Source: Accumulibacter sp. (GTDB lineage: Bacteria; Pseudomonadota; Gammaproteobacteria; Burkholderiales; Rhodocyclaceae). Taken from it: a stretch of 64,000 nt of DNA. Positions 8,449 through 19,718 of this stretch are shown one piece after another. Positions within the stretch are counted from its first letter, which is position 1. Each line of letters starts with the position of its first letter. The translations under genes and the position numbers were made by a program. Location of the stretch: assembly GCA_017302455.1 (NCBI GenBank), contig JAFLDO010000009.1:50467-114466 (forward strand), given 5' to 3'. The notes beneath the pieces are model-generated. The model worked only from the letters and a program-made list of their open reading frames with translations, had not been told where the DNA came from and did not search any database.

Positions 8449-8943
8449 ATGTTCAGAACAGGAATGCACAACACAATTCCCGTCACCGTAGCCAAGGGCG
8501 TTTTTTGCCTGTTCTTGCTGCATACGGGGACGGCCCGAGCAGCCGAACCTGGCGCGCCAGGGGCCCCCATCTGGGGCGCCCAGGTCAAGGTTTCCCGCGG
8601 TGTTGTCAGCATTGAGCGCGACGGGCAGCGCTACCCGGGTATCGTCGGTGCGCGGTTGAAGGAGAAGGATGTCATCCAGACTGGCGGAAACGGCTCGGTC
8701 GGCATCATGTTCAATGACAACTCGACCCTTTCGCTTGGCCCGGATGCGGAGGTGCTGCTGCAACGCTATGCTTACGATTCGACGACGTACATGGGCGCCT
8801 TCGATGCCTACATCAAACGAGGGACCGTCTCCGTGCAGGCAGGCAACATCGCCAAGCAGGCGCCAGAAGCCATGCGGATGGTAACTCCGAAAGCCGAGGT
8901 CACGGGAACGGCGAAGAATTACGTTGTCAGCGTTGGGGAATAG
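8449..8943 (+). CDS. Exported FecR-domain protein
   Basis: 164 residues with a signal peptide (hydrophobic GVFCLFLLHTGTARAAE, cleavage around residue 33). The mature part carries a FecR-like domain: VKVSRGVVSIERDGQ, VGARLKEKDVIQTGGNGSVG and IMFNDNSTLSLGPDAEVLL. FecR domains of this stand-alone type are found in periplasmic proteins and are not necessarily linked to iron signalling. The ATG at 8449 is preferred; one at 8464 is also possible. It is followed after 3 bases by an OmpA lipoprotein gene and then a caspase-type gene, a grouping that suggests one envelope complex or pathway. Confidence 0.75.
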   Translation: MFRTGMHNTIPVTVAKGVFCLFLLHTGTARAAEPGAPGAPIWGAQVKVSRGVVSIERDGQRYPGIVGARLKEKDVIQTGGNGSVGIMFNDNSTLSLGPDAEVLLQRYAYDSTTYMGAFDAYIKRGTVSVQAGNIAKQAPEAMRMVTPKAEVTGTAKNYVVSVGE

Positions 8944-8946
8944 GGC

Positions 8947-9543
8947 ATGAAAAGGCTAGCAATCACACTCGCACTGTCTTTGATGACCACCGCGTGCGCG
9001 CATCGCGACACTTATGTGCTGCTTCCCGACGGCAGTGGGCAGGCCCCGGGGGCGCTTACCATCAAACCTGCGGAAGGTGGCAACGCACTCAAGCTGGATC
9101 AGCCTTACCAGACCGCCAGGTCGACCATGGGTGGCGGCCTGGAAGCGGGAAGAACCGACGAGCAGGAAGTCAGGAAGCGCTACGGAGCGGCGATCGACGC
9201 TTCGCCGCCACCGCTAGTCCGCTTTACGCTGTATTTCCTCGAGGGTAGTGACGAACTGACGGCCGCCTCGAAGACTGAACTCGTGGCCATTCTGGCGGAG
9301 ATCAAGGCGCGGCCGGTCCCTGATATCGTCATTGTCGGTCACACCGATCGCGTGGGGATGGTCGCCGATAACGATCGCCTGGCGCTACGGCGGGCAGACT
9401 CGTTCAGGAAGAAGCTGCTGCAACAAGGCATCGCAGACGAGGCGATACAGACGGCGGGTCGTGGTGAACGCGAGCCGCTGGTCAACACGCCGGACGAGAC
9501 GCCTGAACCGCGCAACCGTCGGGTCGAGATTCTCGTCCGTTGA
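8947..9543 (+). CDS. OmpA-family lipoprotein
   Basis: 198 residues. The N-terminus MKRLAITLALSLMTTACAHR has a lipobox with acylated Cys at residue 17. An OmpA-like domain spans about 95-198: VRFTLYFLEGSDELT, IVIVGHTDRVGMVADNDRL, and PEPRNRRVEILVR. It should sit in the outer membrane or its inner leaflet and bind peptidoglycan. The start is 3 bases after the FecR-type gene, so the two are co-transcribed, with the WD40-caspase gene 22 bases downstream. Confidence 0.85.
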   Translation: MKRLAITLALSLMTTACAHRDTYVLLPDGSGQAPGALTIKPAEGGNALKLDQPYQTARSTMGGGLEAGRTDEQEVRKRYGAAIDASPPPLVRFTLYFLEGSDELTAASKTELVAILAEIKARPVPDIVIVGHTDRVGMVADNDRLALRRADSFRKKLLQQGIADEAIQTAGRGEREPLVNTPDETPEPRNRRVEILVR

Positions 9544-9565
9544 TGCTTTTGGTGAGGGACGCGGC

Positions 9566-12559
9566 ATGATCACCAGAGTGTTGCACGCGCTGGTGTTGTT
9601 CGGCTTGGTCGTCGGTCAGCTTGTCGGTGGGGAGGCACAGGGGCAGGTGTCCGTCGAGCCGATCCTGCGGATAGAGACTGGGGGCCACCAGTCCCTGGTT
9701 ACGCGTGTGAGCACCGATGCCCAGGGACGCTGGGTCCTGACCGCCTCCGAGGACAAGACGGCCCGTCTTTGGGACGCCGCAACCGGTAAGTTGCTGTCCG
9801 TGCTGCGTCCGCCCATTGGCCCCGAAGGTGTGGGGGCAATCTACGCTGCGGCGCTATCGCCAGATGGCAAGCAGATCGCCTTGGGCGGCAACGCAGCGTT
9901 CGACGGCAAGACGCATTCCCTTTACCTGTTTGATCGCGCTTCCGGCCGGCTGCCCGCGAAAAGCACTCTGTCCGGGCTCGAAGCTCCGCTGACGCAGTTG
10001 GCGTGGTCGAAGGACAGCCAGTTGGTAGCGGTTGGTCTACGGCAATCCGGTTTGCGGGTGTTTCAGCGCAACCTCGGATTCGTCGGTAGCGACCCCGAGT
10101 ACAACGAGGCGATCTATGGGGCGGATTTTTCGACTGACGGGCGGCTGGTGACGTGCAGTCTCGACGGTAGCGTCCGCCTCTATCGCGTAGACAAGAAAGG
10201 GCTGGTCCGGACAGCGCGCAAGCAGTTGGCGTCGGGTCGCCCCTACTCGGTCGCGTTTTCTCCGGATGGGAGCCTGATAGCCGTCGGCTACCAGGATGCC
10301 GGGCACATCGACGTGCTCGACGCCGCTTCGCTGACACCGGTGTACGCAACGCCGTCGAGTAAGGAAGGTAACCTCGGCCGCGTTGCCTGGACCGGTGATG
10401 GGCGGGTGCTGATCGGTGCCGGAACAGCCAGGGCGAACGAGCGCTTTGCCGTCTTCGCTTTTGGCGATGCTGGTCGGGGCCCGGCGCGCGAACTCGCTGG
10501 CTTCACCAACATCGTGACGGCACTGGCGCCTCTTCGGGATGGAGTTATCGTGGCGACCGCCGAGCCCTCGTGGGCCAGCTTTGATGCTGCGGGAAATCGT
10601 CGGCTTCTCGCCCGGCCGCAGACCGGCGACTTTCGTGATGCCGGAGACCGTTTCAAGGTTTCAGTGGACGCACAGCTGGTCTCGTTCCCGACCATTCCTG
10701 GTGGCGAGAGCCTCGTCTTCGATCTGGTGAAGGGTGATCTGCGTCGCCCCGGGTCAGAGGCGAAGGTCGAGCCACCGCGACAGCCTGGTTGGGGTGGTGG
10801 CCCGAGCAACTGGAAGAATTCGACGACGCCGAAGCTGGGTTCGCGCCAGCTGCAGCTTCGTCCCGGGGAGGTTTCGAGGAGCGTGGCGCTTTCCCCGGAC
10901 AAGCAGCGCTTCGTCCTTGGCACGGAATGGTATCTGCGCGCTTTCGATAGCGAGGGCAGTCAGGTTTGGGAGCAGAGAACGCCGGCAGCGGTATGGGCGA
11001 CCAACATCAGTGGCGACGGCCGATGGGTTTTGGCCGCACTCGGGGACGGGACGGTTCGCTGGTATCGCATGCAGGACGGCCGAGAGCAGCTTTCCTTGTT
11101 TGTCCATGTCGATGGCAAACGTTGGATCATCTGGTCGCCTGCTGGCTTCTACGACACCTCGCTGGACGGCGAAGACCTGGTGGGCTGGCACCTGAACAGA
11201 GCCATGAACCAGGCGTCGGATTTCTTCTCGGTGGGTCGTTTCCGCGACCGATTTTATCGTCCGGAGATCATACAAAGCATCATCCAAACGGGCGACGAGG
11301 GCGAAGCCATCCGTCAGGCACAGGCCGCTGCTGCCGCCCTGGCGGCGACGGAACCGCCCGCCTTGCCCGCTACGGCCGGGGCAAGCAAGGGTGCGGGTTC
11401 GCTGCCACCGCGACCAGCGGTAGCCGTAGAGAAGACCGCCGTGGCGACGGTGCTGCCGCCGGTGATCGACCTGCAGACCGAAAGCCAGATCGAGAGCTCC
11501 GCCAGCACGGTTCCTGTGCGTTTCGTGCTGCGTAGCCCGAGCGACGCACCCGTGAGCGAAGTCAAGGTGCGCGTCAATGACAAACTTGTGCGCTCGCTGG
11601 ACAACAGGGCGTTGCGGAGCGCCCGCGGGGAAGCCCAGGAAGTTCAGGTGGCGGTACCGCCGGTCGATAGTCAGATCAGGCTGTTCGCCGCCAACAAGTA
11701 CGGCAAGTCGGAACCGGTGGTGATCAATATCCGGCGTAGCGCGGCGCCATCCGGCAAGGTTGCGGAAACGCGTTTTGAAACCCTCTACCTCTTGATCATC
11801 GGTGTCAGCAAGTACCCGGAGGAGTGGAAGCTGGATCTTGCCGAGAAGGACGCGCGTGACTTCAATCACCACATGGTGCGTCAGGCCGGCCAGCTCTATG
11901 GGACGGCTCAGCCGCGCTTGTTGATCAACGAGCAGGCGAGCCGGGAGAAGATCCTCGAAGGATTGCGCTGGTTGAGGGAATCCGTTGGCGAGAAGGATGC
12001 CGGAGTGGTCTTCATGGCTGGTCATGGCGACCGGGTCGGGTCAGCCTACTACTTCATTCCCGGTGATCCCGACGTGCTGCCGTCGCGCTCGGAGTTCAAG
12101 AGTACGCAGGAGTTCGACGCGTGGAAGCAAAAGAACGCGCCGAAGCGGTGGGTGCCGGGTGAGGAGATCTCTCGTACTCTGCTTGGCCTGAAGGGTCGTG
12201 CGGCATTTTTCATCGACACCTGCCATTCCGGGATCAACGCCCGTCCGGGGCAGTCAACGAATCCGGACCTGACCAAGGCCCTCAACGAGATCAATGAGGA
12301 ACGCGGGGTGATCGTGTTCGCCTCGTCGACCGGCAAGGAACTCTCGCAGGAAGACCCGGCCTGGGGCAACGGGGCGTTTACCAAGGCCATCATCGAGGGA
12401 ATTCGCGGTGGCGCAGACTTCAGGAAGGATGGCCTGATTCGGCCGTCGACTCTGCAGAGCTACGTTACCGATCGAGTGATGGAGTTGACGAAGAAGGAAC
12501 AGCGACCGGTGATCTTCACGGTCGGTATTGATGAGCCGATTGCCGTTAGGGGGCAATAG
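9566..12559 (+). CDS. Secreted WD40-repeat protein with C-terminal caspase (C14) domain
   Basis: 997 residues. The ATG at 9566 begins a signal peptide (MITRVLHALVLFGLVVGQL, cleavage near GGEAQG). Residues about 30-560 contain WD40-like beta-propeller repeats (SEDKTARLWDAATGKLL, FSPDGSLIAVGYQD, SGDGRWVLAALGDGTVRWY). A Pro/Ala linker and an Ig-like segment follow, then a caspase-like domain from about 745 with His820 in VVFMAGHGDRVG and Cys886 in AAFFIDTCHSG, the expected catalytic dyad. Bacterial proteins of this class are predicted Cys proteases cutting after basic or acidic residues; the specificity here is unknown. Export is unusual because most studied caspase-like proteins act in the cytoplasm. 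Neighbours are FecR and OmpA envelope proteins, which argues for a periplasmic role rather than cell death. Confidence 0.85.
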   Translation: MITRVLHALVLFGLVVGQLVGGEAQGQVSVEPILRIETGGHQSLVTRVSTDAQGRWVLTASEDKTARLWDAATGKLLSVLRPPIGPEGVGAIYAAALSPDGKQIALGGNAAFDGKTHSLYLFDRASGRLPAKSTLSGLEAPLTQLAWSKDSQLVAVGLRQSGLRVFQRNLGFVGSDPEYNEAIYGADFSTDGRLVTCSLDGSVRLYRVDKKGLVRTARKQLASGRPYSVAFSPDGSLIAVGYQDAGHIDVLDAASLTPVYATPSSKEGNLGRVAWTGDGRVLIGAGTARANERFAVFAFGDAGRGPARELAGFTNIVTALAPLRDGVIVATAEPSWASFDAAGNRRLLARPQTGDFRDAGDRFKVSVDAQLVSFPTIPGGESLVFDLVKGDLRRPGSEAKVEPPRQPGWGGGPSNWKNSTTPKLGSRQLQLRPGEVSRSVALSPDKQRFVLGTEWYLRAFDSEGSQVWEQRTPAAVWATNISGDGRWVLAALGDGTVRWYRMQDGREQLSLFVHVDGKRWIIWSPAGFYDTSLDGEDLVGWHLNRAMNQASDFFSVGRFRDRFYRPEIIQSIIQTGDEGEAIRQAQAAAAALAATEPPALPATAGASKGAGSLPPRPAVAVEKTAVATVLPPVIDLQTESQIESSASTVPVRFVLRSPSDAPVSEVKVRVNDKLVRSLDNRALRSARGEAQEVQVAVPPVDSQIRLFAANKYGKSEPVVINIRRSAAPSGKVAETRFETLYLLIIGVSKYPEEWKLDLAEKDARDFNHHMVRQAGQLYGTAQPRLLINEQASREKILEGLRWLRESVGEKDAGVVFMAGHGDRVGSAYYFIPGDPDVLPSRSEFKSTQEFDAWKQKNAPKRWVPGEEISRTLLGLKGRAAFFIDTCHSGINARPGQSTNPDLTKALNEINEERGVIVFASSTGKELSQEDPAWGNGAFTKAIIEGIRGGADFRKDGLIRPSTLQSYVTDRVMELTKKEQRPVIFTVGIDEPIAVRGQ

Positions 12560-12583
12560 TTTTCTTGACAGGGGGAGTACAGC

Positions 12584-13267
12584 ATGACGAACAGTCGTTT
12601 CACCTTGCGTCGTAGCGCCGCAGCGCTGGCGAGCGTAATTCTTGTGACGGCCTGCGCGACGAATCCGGATGGTTCGACAAGGATGGACGACCGAGCAACC
12701 GGTGCACTCATCGGTGCGGCAGCCGGATGTGCCGTCGGCGCGGCCGTGAACGGCGGCAAGGGTTGTCTGGTTGGCGCGGCAGCAGGGGCGGCGGTGGGCT
12801 TCCTGATCGGCTGGTACTTCGAATCGAAGAAGATTGCCAGTGCGAACGACGTCAATGCCGAGTACAAGAAGAAGAAGGGTCAGGTCGTTCCCAAGGACGA
12901 CGTCAAACCGGCGAAGTTCGATACGGTTGTCAAGCCCGGTGTGCCGGAGAAGGACGGGCAGCGGGAAGTGCAGGTAACGTCGAATACGGACCTCATCGGC
13001 TATGGCGACAAAGCTCCGGAGGTGACCCAGAAGTACGCGATCTACGACGAGAACAACAAGCTGGTCGAGGAGAAGAGTGAGCGTGTGGCCGCCGTGGACG
13101 GCGCGGGCCGCTATCAGACGGACTCCAAGTTCAAGCTGCCGGCGTCGGCCAAGGGGAAGAAGTACACGGTCAAGACGAGCCTTGTCGCCAACAACCAGAC
13201 CTACAAGGAGAACTCGTACAAGGTCTCGGTCCTGGACGATGGCTTCATGATCGCTATGGCCAATTGA
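12584..13267 (+). CDS. Glycine-zipper lipoprotein
   Basis: 227 residues. Signal peptide with lipobox (SVILVTACATNPDG, Cys at about residue 24). A glycine-zipper membrane-interacting segment follows (ATGALIGAAAGCAVGAAVNG and GAAAGAAVGFLIGWYFESKK, about 45-85), as in SlyB- or YMGG-type proteins. The rest is a Lys-rich soluble domain of unknown type, ending DDGFMIAMAN. A strong RBS (GGGGGAG) precedes the ATG. It is the last gene of the FecR-OmpA-caspase run and precedes a hairpin. It probably resides in the outer membrane; the function is unknown. Confidence 0.75.
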   Translation: MTNSRFTLRRSAAALASVILVTACATNPDGSTRMDDRATGALIGAAAGCAVGAAVNGGKGCLVGAAAGAAVGFLIGWYFESKKIASANDVNAEYKKKKGQVVPKDDVKPAKFDTVVKPGVPEKDGQREVQVTSNTDLIGYGDKAPEVTQKYAIYDENNKLVEEKSERVAAVDGAGRYQTDSKFKLPASAKGKKYTVKTSLVANNQTYKENSYKVSVLDDGFMIAMAN

Positions 13268-13292
13268 GCGGGTGATCGGAAGGTGAGCAAGG

Positions 13293-13321
13293 ACTGGCCG
13301 GGCGGCTTCCGCCCGGCCAGT
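13293..13321 (+). terminator. Hairpin terminator after the lipoprotein gene
   Basis: A perfect 13-bp GC-rich stem ACTGGCCGGGCGG / CCGCCCGGCCAGT with a 3-base loop, starting 25 bases after the stop codon. The T-rich tail is weak (GCCGTTTACC), so termination efficiency is uncertain. Confidence 0.7.
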
Positions 13322-13493
13322 GCCGTTTACCGACCCCGACCCCGTCGCCGCGATGATTCGCCGGACTGCGCGGATGGGGTCATGGCTTGGTCTTTGCGGC
13401 GATGGGTGGGGCGCGGGGCCGACAATCGTTTACCGATACGGCGGCGCCAGACGGACGGCGCGGTCCCCATCAACTTTCTTGCTAATGGCCTGA

Positions 13494-15623
<2,130 letters not shown>

Positions 15624-15684
15624 GGGGCTGGGCGGTCCGCTGCTACTGGGCTAGCTGTAGCGAGCCATGGATAGGGAGGGGAAC

Positions 15685-18546
15685 ATGGACCGGCAGGATC
15701 TCGCGGAGTGGAGTTGCGAACTTGACGACGAGGAGTTTGTGGTCGCTCTTGCCGCCCTTGGTGTCCTCGCTGCCTCCGGTAGGGCGAGGGAGCTGGCGTC
15801 AGCGGTTGATGCACGGGCACGAGAGGGTGAAACGCCGAGCCTGGTGGCGGCTACTCGAGATCTGAGCTCACGATTTGTAGCGCTTGATGCAGCGGGAGAT
15901 GGTCTGCTCAACTGGCGGGCGCCACCGCGACGCATGGGGCGAGGCGGTGGGCTGGCGAAGTGGCCGCCGGCCCCGGTTCTGCTGATGGCTTGGGGCGACT
16001 ACCTCGCTCAGGTGGCGAAGTGGCGAAGGCCCGGCCTGGCAGGCGGGCCGCGTCTGGCAGTGCATGATGGCAAGCGACAGCCGGGGCGAACGCTGTCCTT
16101 CGCGCAAGCGCTGGCGTCGCCGGGGGCTGGCCTGGCGAGCGTCTTCGTTGCGGACATGTTTGCTGCTGACGGTCGAACCAATTGGCGTTGGCCCTTCACT
16201 GTCGCGTCACTGGTCGACGACCCTCTGGCGCCAGAGCTGGCGGTGGCGCTGGGCGGTGGTCTGCCGGCCGGGTCGCCATACCGCTTCGTGACGGTGGAGC
16301 GCTCCGATGCCGAGGTGGAAGTACTGGTTGTCGGGGCGAGCCTTGGTCAGGCGCTGGCGCGGGTGTTGACCAGAGACATTCGCTTGCGCTGCTGCGTGGT
16401 GATCGTCTGCGGTTTTGCTCAGGATTCACCCGCGGAAGCGGCGCCGCTGTTGCGCAGTCTCGTATCCAGGCTAGCCGCGGAAGGCGTTGCGGTCGTCGGC
16501 GCGGTAAGCGAAGTCAGGGAGTTGGTTGCGTGTGTCGGTAAGTTTGCTGCCGGCTTGGCGGCGAACCAGCCGATCGACCTTGCTTTGTGCTCGGCCTTCG
16601 GGGGCAAAGTGTTGCCTCTGCTGAATCAGGATCTTCTCGCTCTGGCCAGGCCGGAGCGATCGCTGGACGCGCTGTCGCATCGATTGCGTTGCCTGCCGCC
16701 TGAGATGAGGCTCGACCTTGCGGCAGAATCGGCGCAGCAGCTCGGCGTGGCCGAGAAGGAGTTCGCGCCAAGGGCCCGCGGTGGCCGCTCGGGTGGAGGG
16801 GAACTGGGGACGGTACGCGGCGTGCCGGTCGGTGCTGGCTCTTTGTCAGACCTTGCCGCCCAACTGCGAGCTGCCGAGGCGCAGATACCGAACTCCCGCT
16901 ACGTTCAGCAGAAGAGCTTTCGCCGGATCAGAGACCGCTTTGTCGCCGAGCGACGCGGTTATGTAGTTGGCGAACCGGTGCGAGTGCGGGTACTGATTGG
17001 TCCCCGCAAGGCTGGCGTCAGCGCGGCACCCAGCGCTTTTCCGGAGGACAAGCTGGAACGGGATCGGTCTACGCATCGCCTGCAGTTGGTTCTGCACGAA
17101 CCGCAGCAGTTTGCGACCCCGTTGCTCGGTGAAATCCTGTTGCCGCGTGACGGTGACAGCAGCGAGGCGCAGTTTGTATTCACCCCGCGCGCGCCAGGGG
17201 ACTTTGCCGCGCGCCTGACGGTGTTGCACCGGGGGCGGGTTCTGCAGACCGTTATGCTATGCACACGGGTGGTTGAGCGGGCGGAGCTGTTGGCCGGGCT
17301 GCGCGGAGGCATCCGTCTCGAAGATGAGAGCAGGCTTCGCCAGGACTGGTCCGATCTTGGGGCGAGGCGTCGTTTCGACATGGCTCTCGTTTTCAATCAT
17401 ACGGCGGCAGAGCAGCCGCGATTGACCGGAGTCGCCGGACAGCGCGCCTGGGCCACGGACCTTTCGTCGATCGAAGAACCTGTGCGCAGCATCAACGACC
17501 TGATCTCGGCGGTGGCGAGCAAGGTTGCCGATCACGAGGAAGGCCTCGACCAGGGAGATAACCCTGCCCTTCTCGTCCAGTTGGCGAGGATCGGCGCCGA
17601 TGTCTATTCGAAACTGTACCTCGACCAATTGCAACAGTTGACGGCGGGTGGGCTGGATGTCGGCAGCGATGCGGTCACCCATATCCAGGTGGTCAGTACG
17701 CGCAGTGATGCGCTCGTGCCGATCGAGTTCTTCTACGACCTGCCGCCACCGGATGCCGACGCGCAGGTTTGCCGGCAGCATCTGCAAGCTCTCCGGGATG
17801 GTCGCTGCCCGGCGAACTGCGAGGGCGCGGGCGCACCGGCGCGTCACGTTTGCCCGATGGGCTTCTGGGGCTTGAAGAAGGTGATCGAACGACACTTCTA
17901 CAGCGCTGTTCTCGGCAAGCCCGATGGCGCCGAACTGGTGATTCAGGCGGAGCCGACAGCCCAGCGCAACCGTCTTGATGTGCGCACCGGCGCGCTGCTC
18001 GGTTACAGCCGGGAAGTGAGCGCCGAGGAAGTGCAGGCGCTGCTCGAGACGATGAAAGGAGCATTGGGTGGTGAGGTGGGGGTGGCCGAGGACTGGGCTG
18101 AGTGGAAACAGCAGGTTGCCGGTGGCCCGGGGCTGTTGCTGGCTTTTCCCCACAACGAAGGCCGAAAGCAGGATGTGCGGCTTGAAATCGGTGGCAGTTT
18201 CCTGTCCACGCTGCGTCTGCCTGCCGAGTACGTGCGCGCGCCCGGAGCGCCTGCACCGCTGGTTTTTCTGCTCGGGTGCGACACGTCCAGCACGGCTGAG
18301 GACTACGCCAGCCACGTGCGCTATTTCCGTCAGGCCGGAGCGGCCGCGGTGGTATCGACGATAGCGACGGTCTTTGGCCGGCATGCGGTCATCGTCGGCG
18401 AGAAGATCGTCGCGCGACTGCTGGGTGCCGGCGGCGAACAACGGTTGGGCGAGATCATCCGCGACGCGAAGCGCGAAGCGATGCGGGAGAGCGTGCCGAT
18501 GGCGTTGTGCGTGGTAGCTTTCGGCGATGCCGACTGGCGGCTGTAG
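15685..18546 (+). CDS. CHAT-domain protease-like protein
   Basis: 953 residues, no signal peptide, so cytoplasmic. The N-terminal 350 residues are Ala/Leu-rich and unassigned; about 400-560 has a beta-rich segment. The C-terminal part from about 600 has the CHAT (caspase-like) fold with His823 in LLLAFPHNEG and Cys865 in LVFLLGCDTSS, the expected catalytic pair. Within it are four cysteines (696, 708, 712, 723) that could bind zinc. The second ATG (15685) is chosen because GGGAGGGG precedes it; one 18 bases upstream is possible. The next gene, 20 bases on, encodes an MBL-fold hydrolase. CHAT and MBL proteins are associated in predicted conflict or regulated-proteolysis systems. Target and trigger are unknown. 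Confidence 0.8.
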   Translation: MDRQDLAEWSCELDDEEFVVALAALGVLAASGRARELASAVDARAREGETPSLVAATRDLSSRFVALDAAGDGLLNWRAPPRRMGRGGGLAKWPPAPVLLMAWGDYLAQVAKWRRPGLAGGPRLAVHDGKRQPGRTLSFAQALASPGAGLASVFVADMFAADGRTNWRWPFTVASLVDDPLAPELAVALGGGLPAGSPYRFVTVERSDAEVEVLVVGASLGQALARVLTRDIRLRCCVVIVCGFAQDSPAEAAPLLRSLVSRLAAEGVAVVGAVSEVRELVACVGKFAAGLAANQPIDLALCSAFGGKVLPLLNQDLLALARPERSLDALSHRLRCLPPEMRLDLAAESAQQLGVAEKEFAPRARGGRSGGGELGTVRGVPVGAGSLSDLAAQLRAAEAQIPNSRYVQQKSFRRIRDRFVAERRGYVVGEPVRVRVLIGPRKAGVSAAPSAFPEDKLERDRSTHRLQLVLHEPQQFATPLLGEILLPRDGDSSEAQFVFTPRAPGDFAARLTVLHRGRVLQTVMLCTRVVERAELLAGLRGGIRLEDESRLRQDWSDLGARRRFDMALVFNHTAAEQPRLTGVAGQRAWATDLSSIEEPVRSINDLISAVASKVADHEEGLDQGDNPALLVQLARIGADVYSKLYLDQLQQLTAGGLDVGSDAVTHIQVVSTRSDALVPIEFFYDLPPPDADAQVCRQHLQALRDGRCPANCEGAGAPARHVCPMGFWGLKKVIERHFYSAVLGKPDGAELVIQAEPTAQRNRLDVRTGALLGYSREVSAEEVQALLETMKGALGGEVGVAEDWAEWKQQVAGGPGLLLAFPHNEGRKQDVRLEIGGSFLSTLRLPAEYVRAPGAPAPLVFLLGCDTSSTAEDYASHVRYFRQAGAAAVVSTIATVFGRHAVIVGEKIVARLLGAGGEQRLGEIIRDAKREAMRESVPMALCVVAFGDADWRL

Positions 18547-18566
18547 AACAGACGAGGAGTGCTCGA

Positions 18567-19718
18567 ATGGCGGGTGAATTCATGCGTATCGAGATGCTGG
18601 CGGCGCTGCACGGTGACTGCCTGCTGGTCGAGTACGGCGACGTCCGGCGGACGCGCCGGATCTTGATCGACAGCGGGCCGGTTGGTGCGTACGAGGCGCT
18701 GCGTGGACGGATCGAGCGTTTGCCGAAGGGCGACCGGCGTTTCGAACTGATGGTTCTGTCGCACGTCGATACCGACCACATCGAGGGTCTGATCAAGCTT
18801 TTTGCCAACCCGCGTCCCTGGCCGTTCGTCGTCAAGGACGTGTGGTTCAATGGCTGGCGCCACCTCGAGCAGGCACACGGACTGTTGGGGGGCAGGCAGG
18901 GCGAGTTCTTCAGTGCGCTGCTTGCCAAGCGACTCGACGAGGGTTGTTGGAATGGGGCCTTCAAGGGTCAGGCTGTGGTCGTAGGCGACGCTGGTGCCTT
19001 ACCCGAGCATGTGCTGCCGGGAGGCTTGAAGTTGACGCTGCTGTCACCGACGCTTGCCAAGCTCGAGCGGATGCGGGAGGCGTGGCGCAAGGATCTCGGC
19101 GATGCCCTCGATCCGGGCGACCTCGAGGCGGCCTGGGCCTTGCTGGGCCAGCAGAAGAAGTACCTTCCGGGCAAGGGGCTGCTTGGAAGCTCGGCGCAAC
19201 TCGATAGTCTGATCGAGAAACAGTCACGGCCGGACGACGCGGCCGCCAATGGATCGAGCATCGCCTTCCTGGCGGAGTACGCCGGCAACGCTGGGATGGC
19301 GGCTTCCGGGAATGAGATGCCGGGCGGCAAGTCCCGAAGCTGCCTGTTTCTTGCCGATGCGCACCCGGACGCGATATGTGCGTCGGTGAAGCGCCTCCTG
19401 CAAGCGCGTGGGCTAGCGCGTCTGCGCGTCGATGCTGTCAAGGTGGCGCATCATGGTAGCAAGGCCAACACCACCGACGAACTGATGTCACTGATCGAAA
19501 GCCCGCGCTTCCTGTTCAGCACCAATGGTCAGCAGTTCGGTCATCCTGACGAGGAGGCGGTTGGGCGAGTCATCGGCAGATCCTCGCACCCGTCGCCGAC
19601 GCTCTACTTCAACTACCTGAGCGAGCACAACCGCGTGTGGCAGGAACGCCAGGAGCAGTTCGGCTACAAGGCTGTGTTCAACGACGGCAGCGGGTCACCG
19701 ATGGTCATTGCACTGTGA
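18567..19718 (+). CDS. ComEC-like metallo-beta-lactamase-fold hydrolase
   Basis: 383 residues, no signal peptide or membrane segments. The MBL signature is present: the first strand with HGDCLLVEYG, then HVDTDH (residues 66-71) as metal ligands, SCLFLADAH near the middle, and VKVAHHGSKANTTDEL in the C-terminal third, a layout typical of the ComEC/Rec2 hydrolase domain without its membrane channel. RBS GAGGAG lies upstream of the ATG at 18567. It is co-transcribed with the CHAT gene and likely works with it. Predicted activity is phosphodiester cleavage of nucleic acid or a nucleotide; this is family inference. Its last 24 bases overlap the end of the convergent amidase gene. Confidence 0.85.
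   Translation: MAGEFMRIEMLAALHGDCLLVEYGDVRRTRRILIDSGPVGAYEALRGRIERLPKGDRRFELMVLSHVDTDHIEGLIKLFANPRPWPFVVKDVWFNGWRHLEQAHGLLGGRQGEFFSALLAKRLDEGCWNGAFKGQAVVVGDAGALPEHVLPGGLKLTLLSPTLAKLERMREAWRKDLGDALDPGDLEAAWALLGQQKKYLPGKGLLGSSAQLDSLIEKQSRPDDAAANGSSIAFLAEYAGNAGMAASGNEMPGGKSRSCLFLADAHPDAICASVKRLLQARGLARLRVDAVKVAHHGSKANTTDELMSLIESPRFLFSTNGQQFGHPDEEAVGRVIGRSSHPSPTLYFNYLSEHNRVWQERQEQFGYKAVFNDGSGSPMVIAL

Noticed and set aside
10754..12025. 423-codon minus-strand open frame inside the caspase gene
   Set aside because: Shadow of a gene with clear WD40 and caspase motifs; no start signal.
17257..18441. 394-codon minus-strand open frame inside the CHAT gene
   Set aside because: Antisense to the CHAT catalytic region; no RBS or motif.
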